A DNA stretch of 16,916 nucleotides, taken from the NCBI GenBank assembly GCA_964520055.1, contig CAZFME010000045.1, positions 1 through 16,916 on the forward strand, read 5' to 3'. Origin of the DNA: DUNY01 sp964520055 (lineage in GTDB: Bacteria > Bacillota > Thermosediminibacteria > Thermosediminibacterales > Tepidanaerobacteraceae). The position numbers and the translations under genes are program-made. Below, piece after piece: positions 1-8,552 of this stretch. Below the pieces are notes generated by a model. It made no database searches. It saw nothing but the letters and a program-made list of their open reading frames with translations, and was not told the DNA's origin. The stretch's first letter is position 1. The number at the start of each line of letters is the position of its first letter.

Positions 1-75
1 GATCCTTTATGATTTTTTTGTAATGTTTTTATTCATAATCCCCTAACCCCTTATCTCAAAAAAGACTCACTATCA

Positions 76-2373
76 TCATAGTTTCGTTTTATAGTAATTA
101 ATTATGCAACCCTCTGCAATGATGCATCTTTCATCCTCTGTCAGATTATCGATAAAAAGAGTAAATTCAGTAATTCTTTCACCAACAACATAAGCTTTAA
201 TTTCCGCCTTACCATCTAGGATTGCATTTCTTAAATTGGGAATAAATATGAACTCGTCCCTTTTAAACACAGGCTCTGCCTCAATGATAAATGGAACCAT
301 ACCCCAGTTAATGAGATTTGAACGATATCGTTTAGTTGCATATTCCCTAGCTATATTGGCCCATCCACCTAGTACTCGCTGGCAGGAAGCTGCCTGCTCC
401 CTTGCAGAGCCATCGCCTGGTTTATTAGCAAAAATTGTGCTGCCAATTCCTATATTCCTGGGGTCGACATTTTCAAATCCCTTTATTGTTCTAATCTTTT
501 CATAAACTTTGTTAATTTCCTCCGAAACGGTGCTTGGGTCCTTGCCGTTTTCTCTTTCAATTTCATACTTTTGCACTTCTTTTGCCTTGCCTACATATGT
601 CGGGTCCTTCCTACTCAAAGTAAATTCTGCAAGTCTCATCGGATTTGAACGATATGATGAAGTTTCTCCTGAGGGAATAAGCTCGTCAGTTGTTGTGACA
701 GGATCCGTAATATAACTGATAACCTTTAAAAGTAAATCATCAGTTAGACTGGGAATTGTCGGCCAATCTTTGATGTTGGGACCGAATTTTAGCTCTGTAT
801 CAAGTTCTGTCTTGCCAACGCCGTTGAATACACGTTTGTTGTATATGTTTTTATTAAAATGGTATGCCGGTTTCGTATAAGTTACATCTATTTCTGTTGC
901 GGCTGTCAGCTTGCCTTCATTTATAGCAGTAGCCGCAATTGAGCGAGCATCCATAAGTGCAACGTATGAAAGCTGGCCTTCTGTCGGCTTGGAGCCTTCA
1001 CGGTTAGGGAAGTTCCTAGTAGTATGTCTTATAGAGAATTCCTGGTTGGCCGGTGTATCTCCGGCACCGAAACAGGGACCACAGAATGCAGACCTGACAA
1101 TCACACCGGCATTCATTAACTTCTCAATAGTTTCATTCTTAACCATCTCTATGTAAGCAGGCTGGCTCGCCGGATAAACACTCATCTTAAATATACCATT
1201 ACCGATTGACTTTCCATCCATAATATCTGCAATATCAACAATGTTGTCATAAGTACCGCCAGAGCAGCCTGCTACAATACCCTGATCCGCATAAATTTCT
1301 CCATTTCTCACCTTGCTTACAAGATCAAACTTTATATTGGGATTATCAAACTGCTTGATACCCTGAGTCTGGACATGGTTCATGATATCAAGAGGATTTG
1401 CCTTTAACTCCTCGATGGTGTATATATTGCTAGGATGAAACGGCATAGCAATTGTTGGCTTGATTTTAGAAAGATCAACATAAACAAGGCCGTCATAATA
1501 CGCAATGTTTTGTGGCTCAAGTTTTTCATAATCTTCTACTCTACCGTGTATATCGTAATATTTTTCTACCTTTTCATCTGTCTGCCATATAGAGGACCAG
1601 CAGGCAGTTTCGGTTGTCATTACATCGATGCCGTTTCTGTATTCTACACTTAGATTGTGTATGCCATCACCGATAAACTCCATAACATTGTTTTTTACAT
1701 AACCGTTTTTATAAACATTCCCTATGATGGTAAGAGCAACATCCATGGGGCCTACACCTTTTTGTGGCTTACCCGTCAGGTAGATACCTATAACTTTTGG
1801 TCTAGAAATATCATATGTCTGTCCTAAAAGTTGCTTTGTTAGTTCCCCACCGCCCTCGCCTACCCCCATAGTACCAAGGGCACCATATCTTGTATGGCTG
1901 TCTGAACCAAGAATCATTGTACCGCATTTGCTCATTATTTCTCTGTTGTAAGCATGAATTACCGCCAAATGGGGTGGTACATAAATACCCCCATACTTTT
2001 TAACCGCAGAAAGGGCAAACATATGATCGTCTTCATTGATGGTACCTCCAACTGCACAAAGACTGTTATGGCAGTTCGTTAGAACAAATGGAACTGGAAA
2101 TTTTTCCATACCGCTGGCTCTTGCTGTCTGGATTATGCTTACATAAGTGATATCATGGGCAGTCAGAACATCAAACTTAATCTTTAGGCTGCTTATATCA
2201 TTAGAAATATTGTGATTTTTAATAACGGAATATGAAATAGTTCCTTTTCGTGCCTTCTCTTTTGTTATTACCTTACCGGTTTTACTTTTGATTACTGTAG
2301 CGGCATTTTCATCATCACTAACTATTTCTTTCCCATTTAAAAGATATACACCTGTATCATATAATTTAACCAT
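76..2373 (-). CDS. Aconitase-family hydratase, YbhJ-like
   Basis: This 765-residue protein belongs to the aconitase superfamily and is close in length to E. coli YbhJ (about 750). Such enzymes use a [4Fe-4S] cluster to dehydrate and rehydrate tricarboxylic acids, as in citrate/cis-aconitate/isocitrate. All three expected cluster cysteines are visible: Cys370 in AGCSGGT, and Cys431 and Cys434 in CGPC. A GSDSHT motif lies near residue 156. The C-terminal swivel domain carries GDGSAREQAA near 653, matching the active-site arginine loop of mitochondrial-type aconitases. The protein should therefore be an active cytoplasmic hydratase. It is the last visible gene of the four-gene leftward operon, 44 bp after the IDH-like gene, with a GAAAGGA ribosome site. 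Downstream only 75 bp remain in the window and no terminator is evident there. Family assignment is firm. The substrate (aconitate, methylaconitate or homoaconitate) is not proven. Confidence 0.9.
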   Translation of the reverse strand: MVKLYDTGVYLLNGKEIVSDDENAATVIKSKTGKVITKEKARKGTISYSVIKNHNISNDISSLKIKFDVLTAHDITYVSIIQTARASGMEKFPVPFVLTNCHNSLCAVGGTINEDDHMFALSAVKKYGGIYVPPHLAVIHAYNREIMSKCGTMILGSDSHTRYGALGTMGVGEGGGELTKQLLGQTYDISRPKVIGIYLTGKPQKGVGPMDVALTIIGNVYKNGYVKNNVMEFIGDGIHNLSVEYRNGIDVMTTETACWSSIWQTDEKVEKYYDIHGRVEDYEKLEPQNIAYYDGLVYVDLSKIKPTIAMPFHPSNIYTIEELKANPLDIMNHVQTQGIKQFDNPNIKFDLVSKVRNGEIYADQGIVAGCSGGTYDNIVDIADIMDGKSIGNGIFKMSVYPASQPAYIEMVKNETIEKLMNAGVIVRSAFCGPCFGAGDTPANQEFSIRHTTRNFPNREGSKPTEGQLSYVALMDARSIAATAINEGKLTAATEIDVTYTKPAYHFNKNIYNKRVFNGVGKTELDTELKFGPNIKDWPTIPSLTDDLLLKVISYITDPVTTTDELIPSGETSSYRSNPMRLAEFTLSRKDPTYVGKAKEVQKYEIERENGKDPSTVSEEINKVYEKIRTIKGFENVDPRNIGIGSTIFANKPGDGSAREQAASCQRVLGGWANIAREYATKRYRSNLINWGMVPFIIEAEPVFKRDEFIFIPNLRNAILDGKAEIKAYVVGERITEFTLFIDNLTEDERCIIAEGCIINYYKTKL

Positions 2374-2417
2374 TAATATTTCGTCCTTTCATATTGATGT
2401 ATACCGGTTAATATGTA

Positions 2418-3575
2418 TTAATTCTGATCAAGGGTTTCTAACAAGTAATCAGTAAATTCTGCAGCAGAAGCATCAGTTTTTTTAGTTGTTACTACAGCCT
2501 TACGTTCCGTTGTGGTGCAGATTTCCAGTGCTTTGTCAAGCTGAAGAGATTTATCCTTATAACCGATATGTGATAATAACATTCCCACTGCTCTTAGCAA
2601 GCTACAAGGATCGGCATAATCTCCTCTTCCATCATTGATTAGATCTGGAGCTGTACCATGGATTGCTTCAAAAACAGCATATCTGTTCCCAATGTTTGCG
2701 CTACCTGCAGTGCCCAGACCACCTTGAAGTTCGGCTGCAATATCTGTAATAATATCACCATATAAATTGGGAAGTATAAAAACCTCTAAGCCTTTATTAA
2801 ATTCAGGATTACCCAACTTTGCCCCTGTTGCGTCTACATATCTTTCCTGAATATCAATATCAGGATATTCTTGACCAATCTTTCTTACTGCTTTTATGAA
2901 GTTGCCATCAGTTAATTTCACTATGTTTGCTTTAGTTACTACAGTAATGTTTTTCTTGCCGTTATTTTTTGCATATTCGAAAGCAGCTCTAGCAATTCTC
3001 TCGGAACCTTGTTTTGTTTCCACAACAAAGTCTATTGCCAGGTCTTTATTAACCTGAATGCCTTTGCTTCCAAGAATATAGGCTCCTTCAATGTTTTCTC
3101 TGAAAAATACCCATTCTATATTTTCTTCCGGTATTTTTACAGGTCTTACATTAGCAAATAAATCCAACTCCCGTCTTAAGGTGGCATTTGCACTCGGAAG
3201 GTTCGGCCATGGGTCAGTGGCTTTTGGGGTAACAGTTGGTCCCTTGAGAATAACATTGCATTTTTTAATTGCTTCAAGTACTTCATCTGGAACTGTTTGC
3301 ATTCTTGCTGAACGATTTTCAATAGTCAATCCATCGATAATATGGATTTCTATTTTTTTGTCAGAAATTTCTTTTTGTAACAAATGATTTAATACCCTCA
3401 GTGCCTGTTTCATAATAATAGGTCCAATGCCGTCACCCGGTAAAATTCCTATAATCACCCTATCAAGTGTTTTATAGTCCACAAAATCATCTTGACTCTT
3501 CATCTTTTCAATTCTTTTAAGTTCAGAAGCAATTAGAGACTCAAATCTTTCTAGGGCTTCATTTATGTCACTCAT
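2418..3575 (-). CDS. NAD-dependent isocitrate dehydrogenase-like protein
   Basis: A beta-decarboxylating dehydrogenase of the isocitrate/isopropylmalate family, 385 residues from the ATG at 3575. That start follows a GAAAGG site; an in-frame ATG at 3608 has none. The core begins at VIIGILPGDGIG (residue 40). SANATLR (128-134) carries the Ser and Asn typical of isocitrate-binding rather than isopropylmalate-binding members. LDLFANVRP, the catalytic Lys in VTKANIVK (215) and the metal-binding aspartates in NLYGDIITD follow. HGTAPD (306-311) has Asp where NADP enzymes have Lys, so NAD+ is expected. Likely reaction: isocitrate to 2-oxoglutarate plus CO2. The roughly 39-residue charged N-terminal extension before the Rossmann core is unusual. 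It sits between prpF-like (66 bp) and hydratase (44 bp) genes in one operon, so its substrate is probably the hydratase product. Homoisocitrate remains possible. Confidence 0.88.
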   Translation of the reverse strand: MSDINEALERFESLIASELKRIEKMKSQDDFVDYKTLDRVIIGILPGDGIGPIIMKQALRVLNHLLQKEISDKKIEIHIIDGLTIENRSARMQTVPDEVLEAIKKCNVILKGPTVTPKATDPWPNLPSANATLRRELDLFANVRPVKIPEENIEWVFFRENIEGAYILGSKGIQVNKDLAIDFVVETKQGSERIARAAFEYAKNNGKKNITVVTKANIVKLTDGNFIKAVRKIGQEYPDIDIQERYVDATGAKLGNPEFNKGLEVFILPNLYGDIITDIAAELQGGLGTAGSANIGNRYAVFEAIHGTAPDLINDGRGDYADPCSLLRAVGMLLSHIGYKDKSLQLDKALEICTTTERKAVVTTKKTDASAAEFTDYLLETLDQN

Positions 3576-3641
3576 ATCTATCGACCTTTCTATGATATCA
3601 GCTAACATGTGTTTTACATATAATAAAGACTGGAATGTTTC

Positions 3642-4772
3642 CTAATCTCTAATATAGACATACCCTTCCATAATCTTTCTCGCAGTTCTCTGGCAGGCTA
3701 TACCGTTCAAATGGATTTGCCCATCAGCAATTTCATAATCTACGTATACCTTCATCACTCCGCTTGGATGACCGATCCTCACACTATTAATTAATTTTCT
3801 GCCATCAAGATAGCTTTGCATGATAGAGTCTTTTATAAATGCAGCACCGCCGATGGCTATTGCACCCGTTAAAGGACAGGCCTTATGTACTGCACCGACA
3901 GAAACCACCCTGACGCAAATATCCATGTCATCCTTTTGTATGGCTCGACCTGCAATATCAATATAATCCATAGGCGGTGAAAGAATTATCAGTTTCGGAG
4001 AACCGGCAGTTTTAGTTGCTGCGTCCTGCCATCTATCCACAAGGCCGATTTCTTGCGCAACGGTTCCTCTGATCCGTTCAAAAACGTCTAAAAGTTTTTT
4101 GTCGCTATTTAGTTCAGCAGGTAACTCATCACCCTTTATACCAATGTCATAACTATGGATAAAAACAAAAACATTGGATATGTCTATTATTGATACTGAT
4201 ATCGCTCCTAATCTTTCGACAGTAATCTCATCTGTAGCTTCTTCTGTTGGAAATAGCATATTAGTTTTCGCTCCTGCAGGATTAAGAAAATTAACTTTAA
4301 GCTCAGCACCCGTGCCATCAATACCGGCAATAGCACAATTACCGTCTTCCTCCACAATGCCATTCTTAGTGGGAACATACTCCTCAATTATCTTGTTTGT
4401 ATTAAGGTTTAACATCCTTACTTTTGTTACAGGATCACAGGCCTGAACTAGGCCCTGAGATATTGCGTAAGGACCTACGGCGGAGGTCATATTGCCACAA
4501 TTCGCAGAATAATCCACTACAGGTTCTCCAACCACGACCTGTGCAACAAGATATTCAACATCAATATCAATCCGCCGGCTAGGAGAAACAATTATAATCT
4601 TATTGTTGGTCGAAACTGTTCCACCAAGTCCGTCAATCTGCTTTGGATCAGGGCCACCCATAACTTTTAAAAATATATCATCCCATAGCCTTTTATCTTC
4701 AGGCAAATCCTTTTTTTGAAACATAACACCCTTGCTTGTACCGCCCCTCATATATACACATGGTATTTTCAT
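3642..4772 (-). CDS. PrpF-family aconitate/methylitaconate isomerase
   Basis: A 376-residue member of the PrpF (DUF453) family, a diaminopimelate-epimerase-like fold. Known members move the double bond or change the geometry of unsaturated di- and tricarboxylates: PrpF (trans- to cis-2-methylaconitate), methylitaconate delta-isomerase and 4-oxalomesaconate tautomerase. Family signatures are plain: YMRGGTSKGV at residues 7-16, DGLGGTVST at 47-55, NCGN with the conserved Cys92, and KACPLTGAIAIGGAAF near 297-312, including Cys299. An excellent AGGAGG site precedes the ATG. The gene lies between the MmgE/PrpD gene (125 bp gap) and the IDH-like gene. E. coli pairs a PrpF homologue (ybhH) with the aconitase-like ybhJ, so the partnership seen here recurs. 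Likely role: interconverting trans and cis (or positional) isomers of an aconitate so that the hydratase can use it. Exact substrate unknown. Confidence 0.9.
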   Translation of the reverse strand: MKIPCVYMRGGTSKGVMFQKKDLPEDKRLWDDIFLKVMGGPDPKQIDGLGGTVSTNNKIIIVSPSRRIDIDVEYLVAQVVVGEPVVDYSANCGNMTSAVGPYAISQGLVQACDPVTKVRMLNLNTNKIIEEYVPTKNGIVEEDGNCAIAGIDGTGAELKVNFLNPAGAKTNMLFPTEEATDEITVERLGAISVSIIDISNVFVFIHSYDIGIKGDELPAELNSDKKLLDVFERIRGTVAQEIGLVDRWQDAATKTAGSPKLIILSPPMDYIDIAGRAIQKDDMDICVRVVSVGAVHKACPLTGAIAIGGAAFIKDSIMQSYLDGRKLINSVRIGHPSGVMKVYVDYEIADGQIHLNGIACQRTARKIMEGYVYIRD

Positions 4773-4897
4773 GCATTTTCCCTCCTATAGCCGGATCATT
4801 TACCGCAAAGACGATTTTAAACGCAGTTCCCCATATAAACATATAAACCGATTGACCTTTTAATATTTATCGATCCATTATCTACACTTTGCACCTC

Positions 4898-6253
4898 TTA
4901 TAAGGCAGGTATTGTTTGTGCATCATCAATAGTTAAAATTGTATCTACAATACGGGATGCATCCTCTAGATAAATATTTTTTATCAAAGCCAGTGCCTTG
5001 GACTTTACCTGTTCTTTTGTAAGGGGGTTATATATACTGCCTGACGCATCAGTAATCTCTTCGGTTAGTACCCTTCCATCTTTACATATTACCCTTAGCT
5101 CACATCCCCAGTGTTCGGGATATGATTTGGTAAACTTATCCTTAGGAACTACTTTTACTCTTTTGATTAAATCTCTTACCTCTGGGTTATCAATATTTTC
5201 TTGCTTAAAATGATTTAATGTTACCTCCCCGAAGATAAAAGCACAGGCGACCGTAAAAGGAGTTGAAAATTTGGCATCCACCGGATTTACCGGGTTTAGG
5301 CTGCCTTCACTAATGCCACACTGTTTATATCCCACTAAATACGTAGCAACTTCGATACTGTGTATATCATCCTTGGTAATACCGTACTTGTTTTTTATCA
5401 TAAGAGCAGCATCTATGGTGCAGTGTGTACTTCTACAACAGGGATAAGGCTTGTTATCCATATATAATAACTCATACTTTTTACCAAGATCTTTAGAAAC
5501 CAAACTTAAATCGTATTCATCAGATGTAGCTGGAAACAAGCCACCGTCTTTTGTGTCCAATATATGTTCAGGACCTGTCATGCCTGATTTTGCAAGAAAT
5601 GCCGCCTCACTGCCACTCACTGCGGCTCTGGCAGGATGAAGCACTTTACAGTTTGCACCATCAGTTAAAAATGCCCACAGGCCAAAGGATTGTGTCCCTG
5701 CCATTCCTAATGCTGAAAGAGTTTCTTCTTCATCCAACTTAAGCAGCTTTGCAGCAGTAGCAGCAGCTCCAAAAGTTCCTGCTGTACTTGTAACATGCCA
5801 ACCTCGGTTGCGGTGACTTGATACACCAAATCCCATTCCTATCCTCGACATAGTTTCATATCCACAAATTACAGCTTCCATGAACTCTTTTCCATTACAT
5901 CCAAGATATTCTGCCAATGACCATGCCGTTGGGACTACCACAGTCCCTATGTGTGTTTTAGATTTTGTATGAACATCATCCAATTCTAGGGTGTGACCCA
6001 TCATTGCATTGATAAAAATCGCAGTGAGCACCGGAACTTTTCTTTTTTGCCCCCAACAATGTGCACCTCGGTTTTCTCCCACAATATGATAGTAAGTATT
6101 AGCTACATTTCTTATAAGACTATTATTGGAAGCTCCAAGTGCAACACTTATAGAATCCAGTACGCATAGCTTTGTACTACTCTGTACCTTTTCGGGAACA
6201 TCGTTCAGATTAAGCTCAGAAGTATATTTTGCTAATTTGCGAATCTCTGTCAT
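4898..6253 (-). CDS. MmgE/PrpD-family dehydratase or decarboxylase
   Basis: A member of the MmgE/PrpD family (2-methylcitrate dehydratase, iminodisuccinate epimerase, cis-aconitate decarboxylase IRG1/CadA), 451 residues from the ATG at 6253. An in-frame TTG at 6262 would add MKS; neither start has a strong ribosome site. Typical blocks are present: ELDDVH, THIGTVVVP, RGWHVTSTAGTFGAAA, KVLHPARAA and KPYPCCRSTH. In 451-residue numbering His101, His153, Lys203, Lys268 and His277 fall near the active-site His103, His159, Lys207, Lys272 and His277 that I recall for human IRG1. These residues are largely family-wide, so they do not separate dehydratase from decarboxylase. It is the first gene of the leftward operon and diverges from the LysR gene. 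Probable role: citrate-type dehydration to an aconitate. Itaconate formation from cis-aconitate is the alternative. Confidence 0.88.
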   Translation of the reverse strand: MTEIRKLAKYTSELNLNDVPEKVQSSTKLCVLDSISVALGASNNSLIRNVANTYYHIVGENRGAHCWGQKRKVPVLTAIFINAMMGHTLELDDVHTKSKTHIGTVVVPTAWSLAEYLGCNGKEFMEAVICGYETMSRIGMGFGVSSHRNRGWHVTSTAGTFGAAATAAKLLKLDEEETLSALGMAGTQSFGLWAFLTDGANCKVLHPARAAVSGSEAAFLAKSGMTGPEHILDTKDGGLFPATSDEYDLSLVSKDLGKKYELLYMDNKPYPCCRSTHCTIDAALMIKNKYGITKDDIHSIEVATYLVGYKQCGISEGSLNPVNPVDAKFSTPFTVACAFIFGEVTLNHFKQENIDNPEVRDLIKRVKVVPKDKFTKSYPEHWGCELRVICKDGRVLTEEITDASGSIYNPLTKEQVKSKALALIKNIYLEDASRIVDTILTIDDAQTIPAL

Positions 6254-6362
6254 GCTTTTCAACCCATTCCAAATTATATATTAATAATGTTATAAGTCTA
6301 ATAAAAACAAATAATTTAGTTAATAGTTATATTTGCATTATTTCATCATTTTAAAATCGTCA

Positions 6363-6391
6363 TTGTTTTATTTCTAATTTTATTTTATAAT
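6363..6391 (+). promoter_or_regulatory. Candidate promoter of the LysR gene
   Basis: TTGTTT (6363-6368), a 17-base spacer and a perfect TATAAT (6386-6391). Transcription would start near 6398, about 80 bases before the LysR ATG. No equally convincing promoter was found for the leftward operon. A TATAAT on the minus strand at 6273-6278 lies too close to the PrpD-like start to leave a normal leader. Confidence 0.5.
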
Positions 6392-6395
6392 AGGT

Positions 6396-6414
6396 GTATG
6401 ATATAGGCAAATAC
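6396..6414. promoter_or_regulatory. Candidate LysR-type operator GTAT-N11-ATAC
   Basis: GTAT at 6396-6399 and ATAC at 6411-6414 form a dyad with exactly 11 bases between arms, the T-N11-A pattern classically bound by LysR-type regulators. It lies between the divergent LysR and PrpD-like genes and overlaps the predicted start of lysR transcription. That fits autorepression together with control of the leftward operon. Binding by the neighbouring regulator is inferred. Confidence 0.5.
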
Positions 6415-6432
6415 TTATTTTTTTATACCCCA

Positions 6433-6449
6433 TATAGCATTTAGCTATA
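6433..6449. repeat. Inverted repeat TATAGC-ATTTA-GCTATA
   Basis: A perfect 6-bp inverted repeat with a 5-base spacer in the LysR leader, 28 bases before the start codon. It could be a second regulator half-site pair or a weak RNA hairpin before the ribosome site. Its function is not determinable from the sequence. Confidence 0.4.
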
Positions 6450-6477
6450 CCTTGCCGCAAAAGGAGGTGATTATGTA

Positions 6478-7425
6478 ATGACTAAGCGTGAATTGTTATA
6501 TGTAAAAACTATCACAGAGGAGGGAAGTATTTCAAAAGCAGCTCAAAAGCTTTTTTTAACCCAACCCTCTCTCAGTAAATGTGTTCAAAAAATTGAAACC
6601 ACTCTTGGTACTAAGCTATTTAGACGCACCAGTACAGGTTTAATACCGACTTTTGCCGGTGAAAGATATTATCAAGTAGCCGACCAGATCTTGAAGATAT
6701 ATAATGACTTTGAAATTGAGATAAGCGATATAAATAATCTAAAAAAGGGTCGGATTACTATCGGGTGCACCACTTACCTTGCGACACATATTCTACCGGT
6801 TATATTGCCTATATTTAAACACGAGTGCCCAAACATAGAGGTTTTTATTGTCGAAAAAAACTCTACGGAATTGGAGGAGGAGTTGTCCAGAGGTAAAGTC
6901 GACTTCGCCATGATGCATACTTCTCCGTTTTGTAAGATTTCTAACACTTCAAACATAGATTTTCATCCATTGTATAGGGACCCTTTCCTTCTTGTAACAA
7001 AAAAAGGCCATCCCTTAAGTAAATACGCGGTAAATGTAGAAAGCTCGGATTATCCTAAAATAGATCTCACTTTGTTTGCCGATGAACCGTTTATTTTTGT
7101 AAAGCGTGAGCAAAGAAGTCGGCAGGTTGCTGAATCGATTTTGCAAAAAGCCAATATTAACCCAACCATTGTACTAACCACGAAAAGCATCGAAATTGCA
7201 AGGCGACTGGCTTGTCAAGGAATTGGTGTGACATTTGTAACCAAACAGTATTCACAAATATTCCCTGGCAAGTATAAACCTGCCTACTACTCTATTGATA
7301 AAAAATATTCACCTTACTGGACAATGTGTATAGCAGTGCAAAAAGAAGCTTATATTTCTAAAGCCGCAAAATTATTTGTAAGAATGGTTAGCGAAAGATT
7401 TGGTTCAACTATATTGGATTTATAA
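6478..7425 (+). CDS. LysR-family transcriptional regulator
   Basis: A 315-residue LysR-type regulator. The N-terminal winged helix-turn-helix spans about residues 1-60, with the hallmark SISKAAQKLFLTQPSLSK followed by LGTKLFRRTSTGLIPTFAG. A linker helix and a periplasmic-binding-protein-like effector domain (about 90-300) follow. A near-ideal AAGGAGGTGA site sits seven bases before the ATG. It is divergent from the PrpD-like operon and is followed after 33 bp by the AbrB-type membrane protein. By LysR convention it should control both arms in response to a pathway acid or intermediate. A T-N11-A dyad in the shared intergenic region supports this. The actual effector is unknown; citrate or an aconitate is the natural guess. 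Confidence 0.93.
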   Translation: MTKRELLYVKTITEEGSISKAAQKLFLTQPSLSKCVQKIETTLGTKLFRRTSTGLIPTFAGERYYQVADQILKIYNDFEIEISDINNLKKGRITIGCTTYLATHILPVILPIFKHECPNIEVFIVEKNSTELEEELSRGKVDFAMMHTSPFCKISNTSNIDFHPLYRDPFLLVTKKGHPLSKYAVNVESSDYPKIDLTLFADEPFIFVKREQRSRQVAESILQKANINPTIVLTTKSIEIARRLACQGIGVTFVTKQYSQIFPGKYKPAYYSIDKKYSPYWTMCIAVQKEAYISKAAKLFVRMVSERFGSTILDL

Positions 7426-7458
7426 CTTCATTTTAGATTACAAGGGGTGTAAATACAT

Positions 7459-8517
7459 ATGGCAAATTTATACTTAACATTTGTGGTAGGTCTGGTCTGT
7501 GGCTATGTTTTTTATAAAATTCGAGTTCCAGGGGGCATGATGGTGGGTGCAATCGTTGGTGTTGCAACTCTAAATATACTTTATGGTACGTCATATATGC
7601 CATCCTATGCTAAATATGCGGCGCAAATTACAGCAGGCGCATTTATTGGCTGTTCGGTAGAAAAAAGCGATATTCAGAGACTGAAACATCTGATAAAACC
7701 TGCATTGTTCCTTCTAGCCCTCATGCTATTACTTAACATCACATTAGGCTTTTTGATTTATTTTATTAGCCCTTTGGATTTACTGACCTCTTTGATGAGT
7801 TGTATTCCAGGTGGTATGAACAATATCCCAATCATCAGCGCAGACATGGGTGCTGATGCGCCAAAAGTTGCAGTTATGCAATTTATCCGAATGACGGCTG
7901 GTATAGGTCTGTTTCCATCTTTAATCTCTTTAGTTGCAAATCGCCAAAAGAATAAAGCAAACGCTCCAGAACTAAGTTCATCTACTTCTGCCTTTGATAA
8001 TGTTAAATCTAACGAATATTCCACAGAAATATTTATTCAAACTATAGCCATAGCCTCAGTTTGTGGAATCATTGGCAAGTTTTTAAATATTCCTGCTGGA
8101 ATTCTTGTTTTTTCTATGATTGGTGTTATTTGCTTCAAGCTATGCTTTAACAGGGCCTGTATGCCTATGTGGGCAAAACGCCTTGCACAAGTACTCTCCG
8201 GTGCTTATATAGGCTGTAGCATAAGTTATGCTGATATAAAAGAACTTAAATATCTCATTGTCCCAGCAATACTTTTGTTGCTAGGTTACTTCACCACATG
8301 CATGTTTGGAGGCAAACTACTCAGTAAGTACTTCGACATACCTATAAAAGAGGCTATGTTGGCAGCAACACCTGCAGGAGCATCGGATATGGCACTCATA
8401 TCCTCGGACTTAGGTGTGCATAGTACAGATCTAAACATGTTACAGATAATTCGCTTGATAGTGGTCGTCTCGGTATTTCCGCAAATTATCAGTATAATAG
8501 TTAAGTTGGTTAGTTGA
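7459..8517 (+). CDS. AbrB-family (COG3180 type) membrane protein, probable transporter
   Basis: A 352-residue integral membrane protein with about ten hydrophobic segments. It is an internal duplication: GAFIGCSV (60-67) plus CIPGGMNN (115-122) in the first half correspond to GAYIGCSI (248-255) plus ATPAGASD (303-310) in the second. Each pair is followed by a matching I-I/L-S-A/S-D-M/L-G stretch and a Q-F/I-I-R block. This is the family labelled AbrB in databases (E. coli AbrB, sometimes called ammonia monooxygenase). It is unrelated to the Bacillus DNA-binding AbrB. Function in the family is poorly defined. Placement between the LysR regulator and citC in a tricarboxylate cluster, with no other permease present, makes it the likely carrier for the pathway acid. 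An AAGGGGTG site precedes the ATG, and citC follows 35 bp later. Function is inferred; family is clear. Confidence 0.85.
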   Translation: MANLYLTFVVGLVCGYVFYKIRVPGGMMVGAIVGVATLNILYGTSYMPSYAKYAAQITAGAFIGCSVEKSDIQRLKHLIKPALFLLALMLLLNITLGFLIYFISPLDLLTSLMSCIPGGMNNIPIISADMGADAPKVAVMQFIRMTAGIGLFPSLISLVANRQKNKANAPELSSSTSAFDNVKSNEYSTEIFIQTIAIASVCGIIGKFLNIPAGILVFSMIGVICFKLCFNRACMPMWAKRLAQVLSGAYIGCSISYADIKELKYLIVPAILLLLGYFTTCMFGGKLLSKYFDIPIKEAMLAATPAGASDMALISSDLGVHSTDLNMLQIIRLIVVVSVFPQIISIIVKLVS

Positions 8518-8552
8518 ATATATACATTTTTAATCATCAGGAGGCGTAGGAA

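Noticed and set aside
7..36. A 9-codon minus-strand frame (MNKNITKKS) downstream of the hydratase
   Set aside because: Too short and cut close to the window edge. It could be a chance frame; no homology can be judged.
76..6253. Classical 2-methylcitrate (propionate) cycle
   Set aside because: No methylcitrate synthase or methylisocitrate lyase is present, and an IDH-type enzyme occupies the last step.
7459..8517. Reading the AbrB name as the Bacillus transition-state regulator
   Set aside because: The protein is an integral membrane protein with duplicated hydrophobic halves and has no DNA-binding fold.
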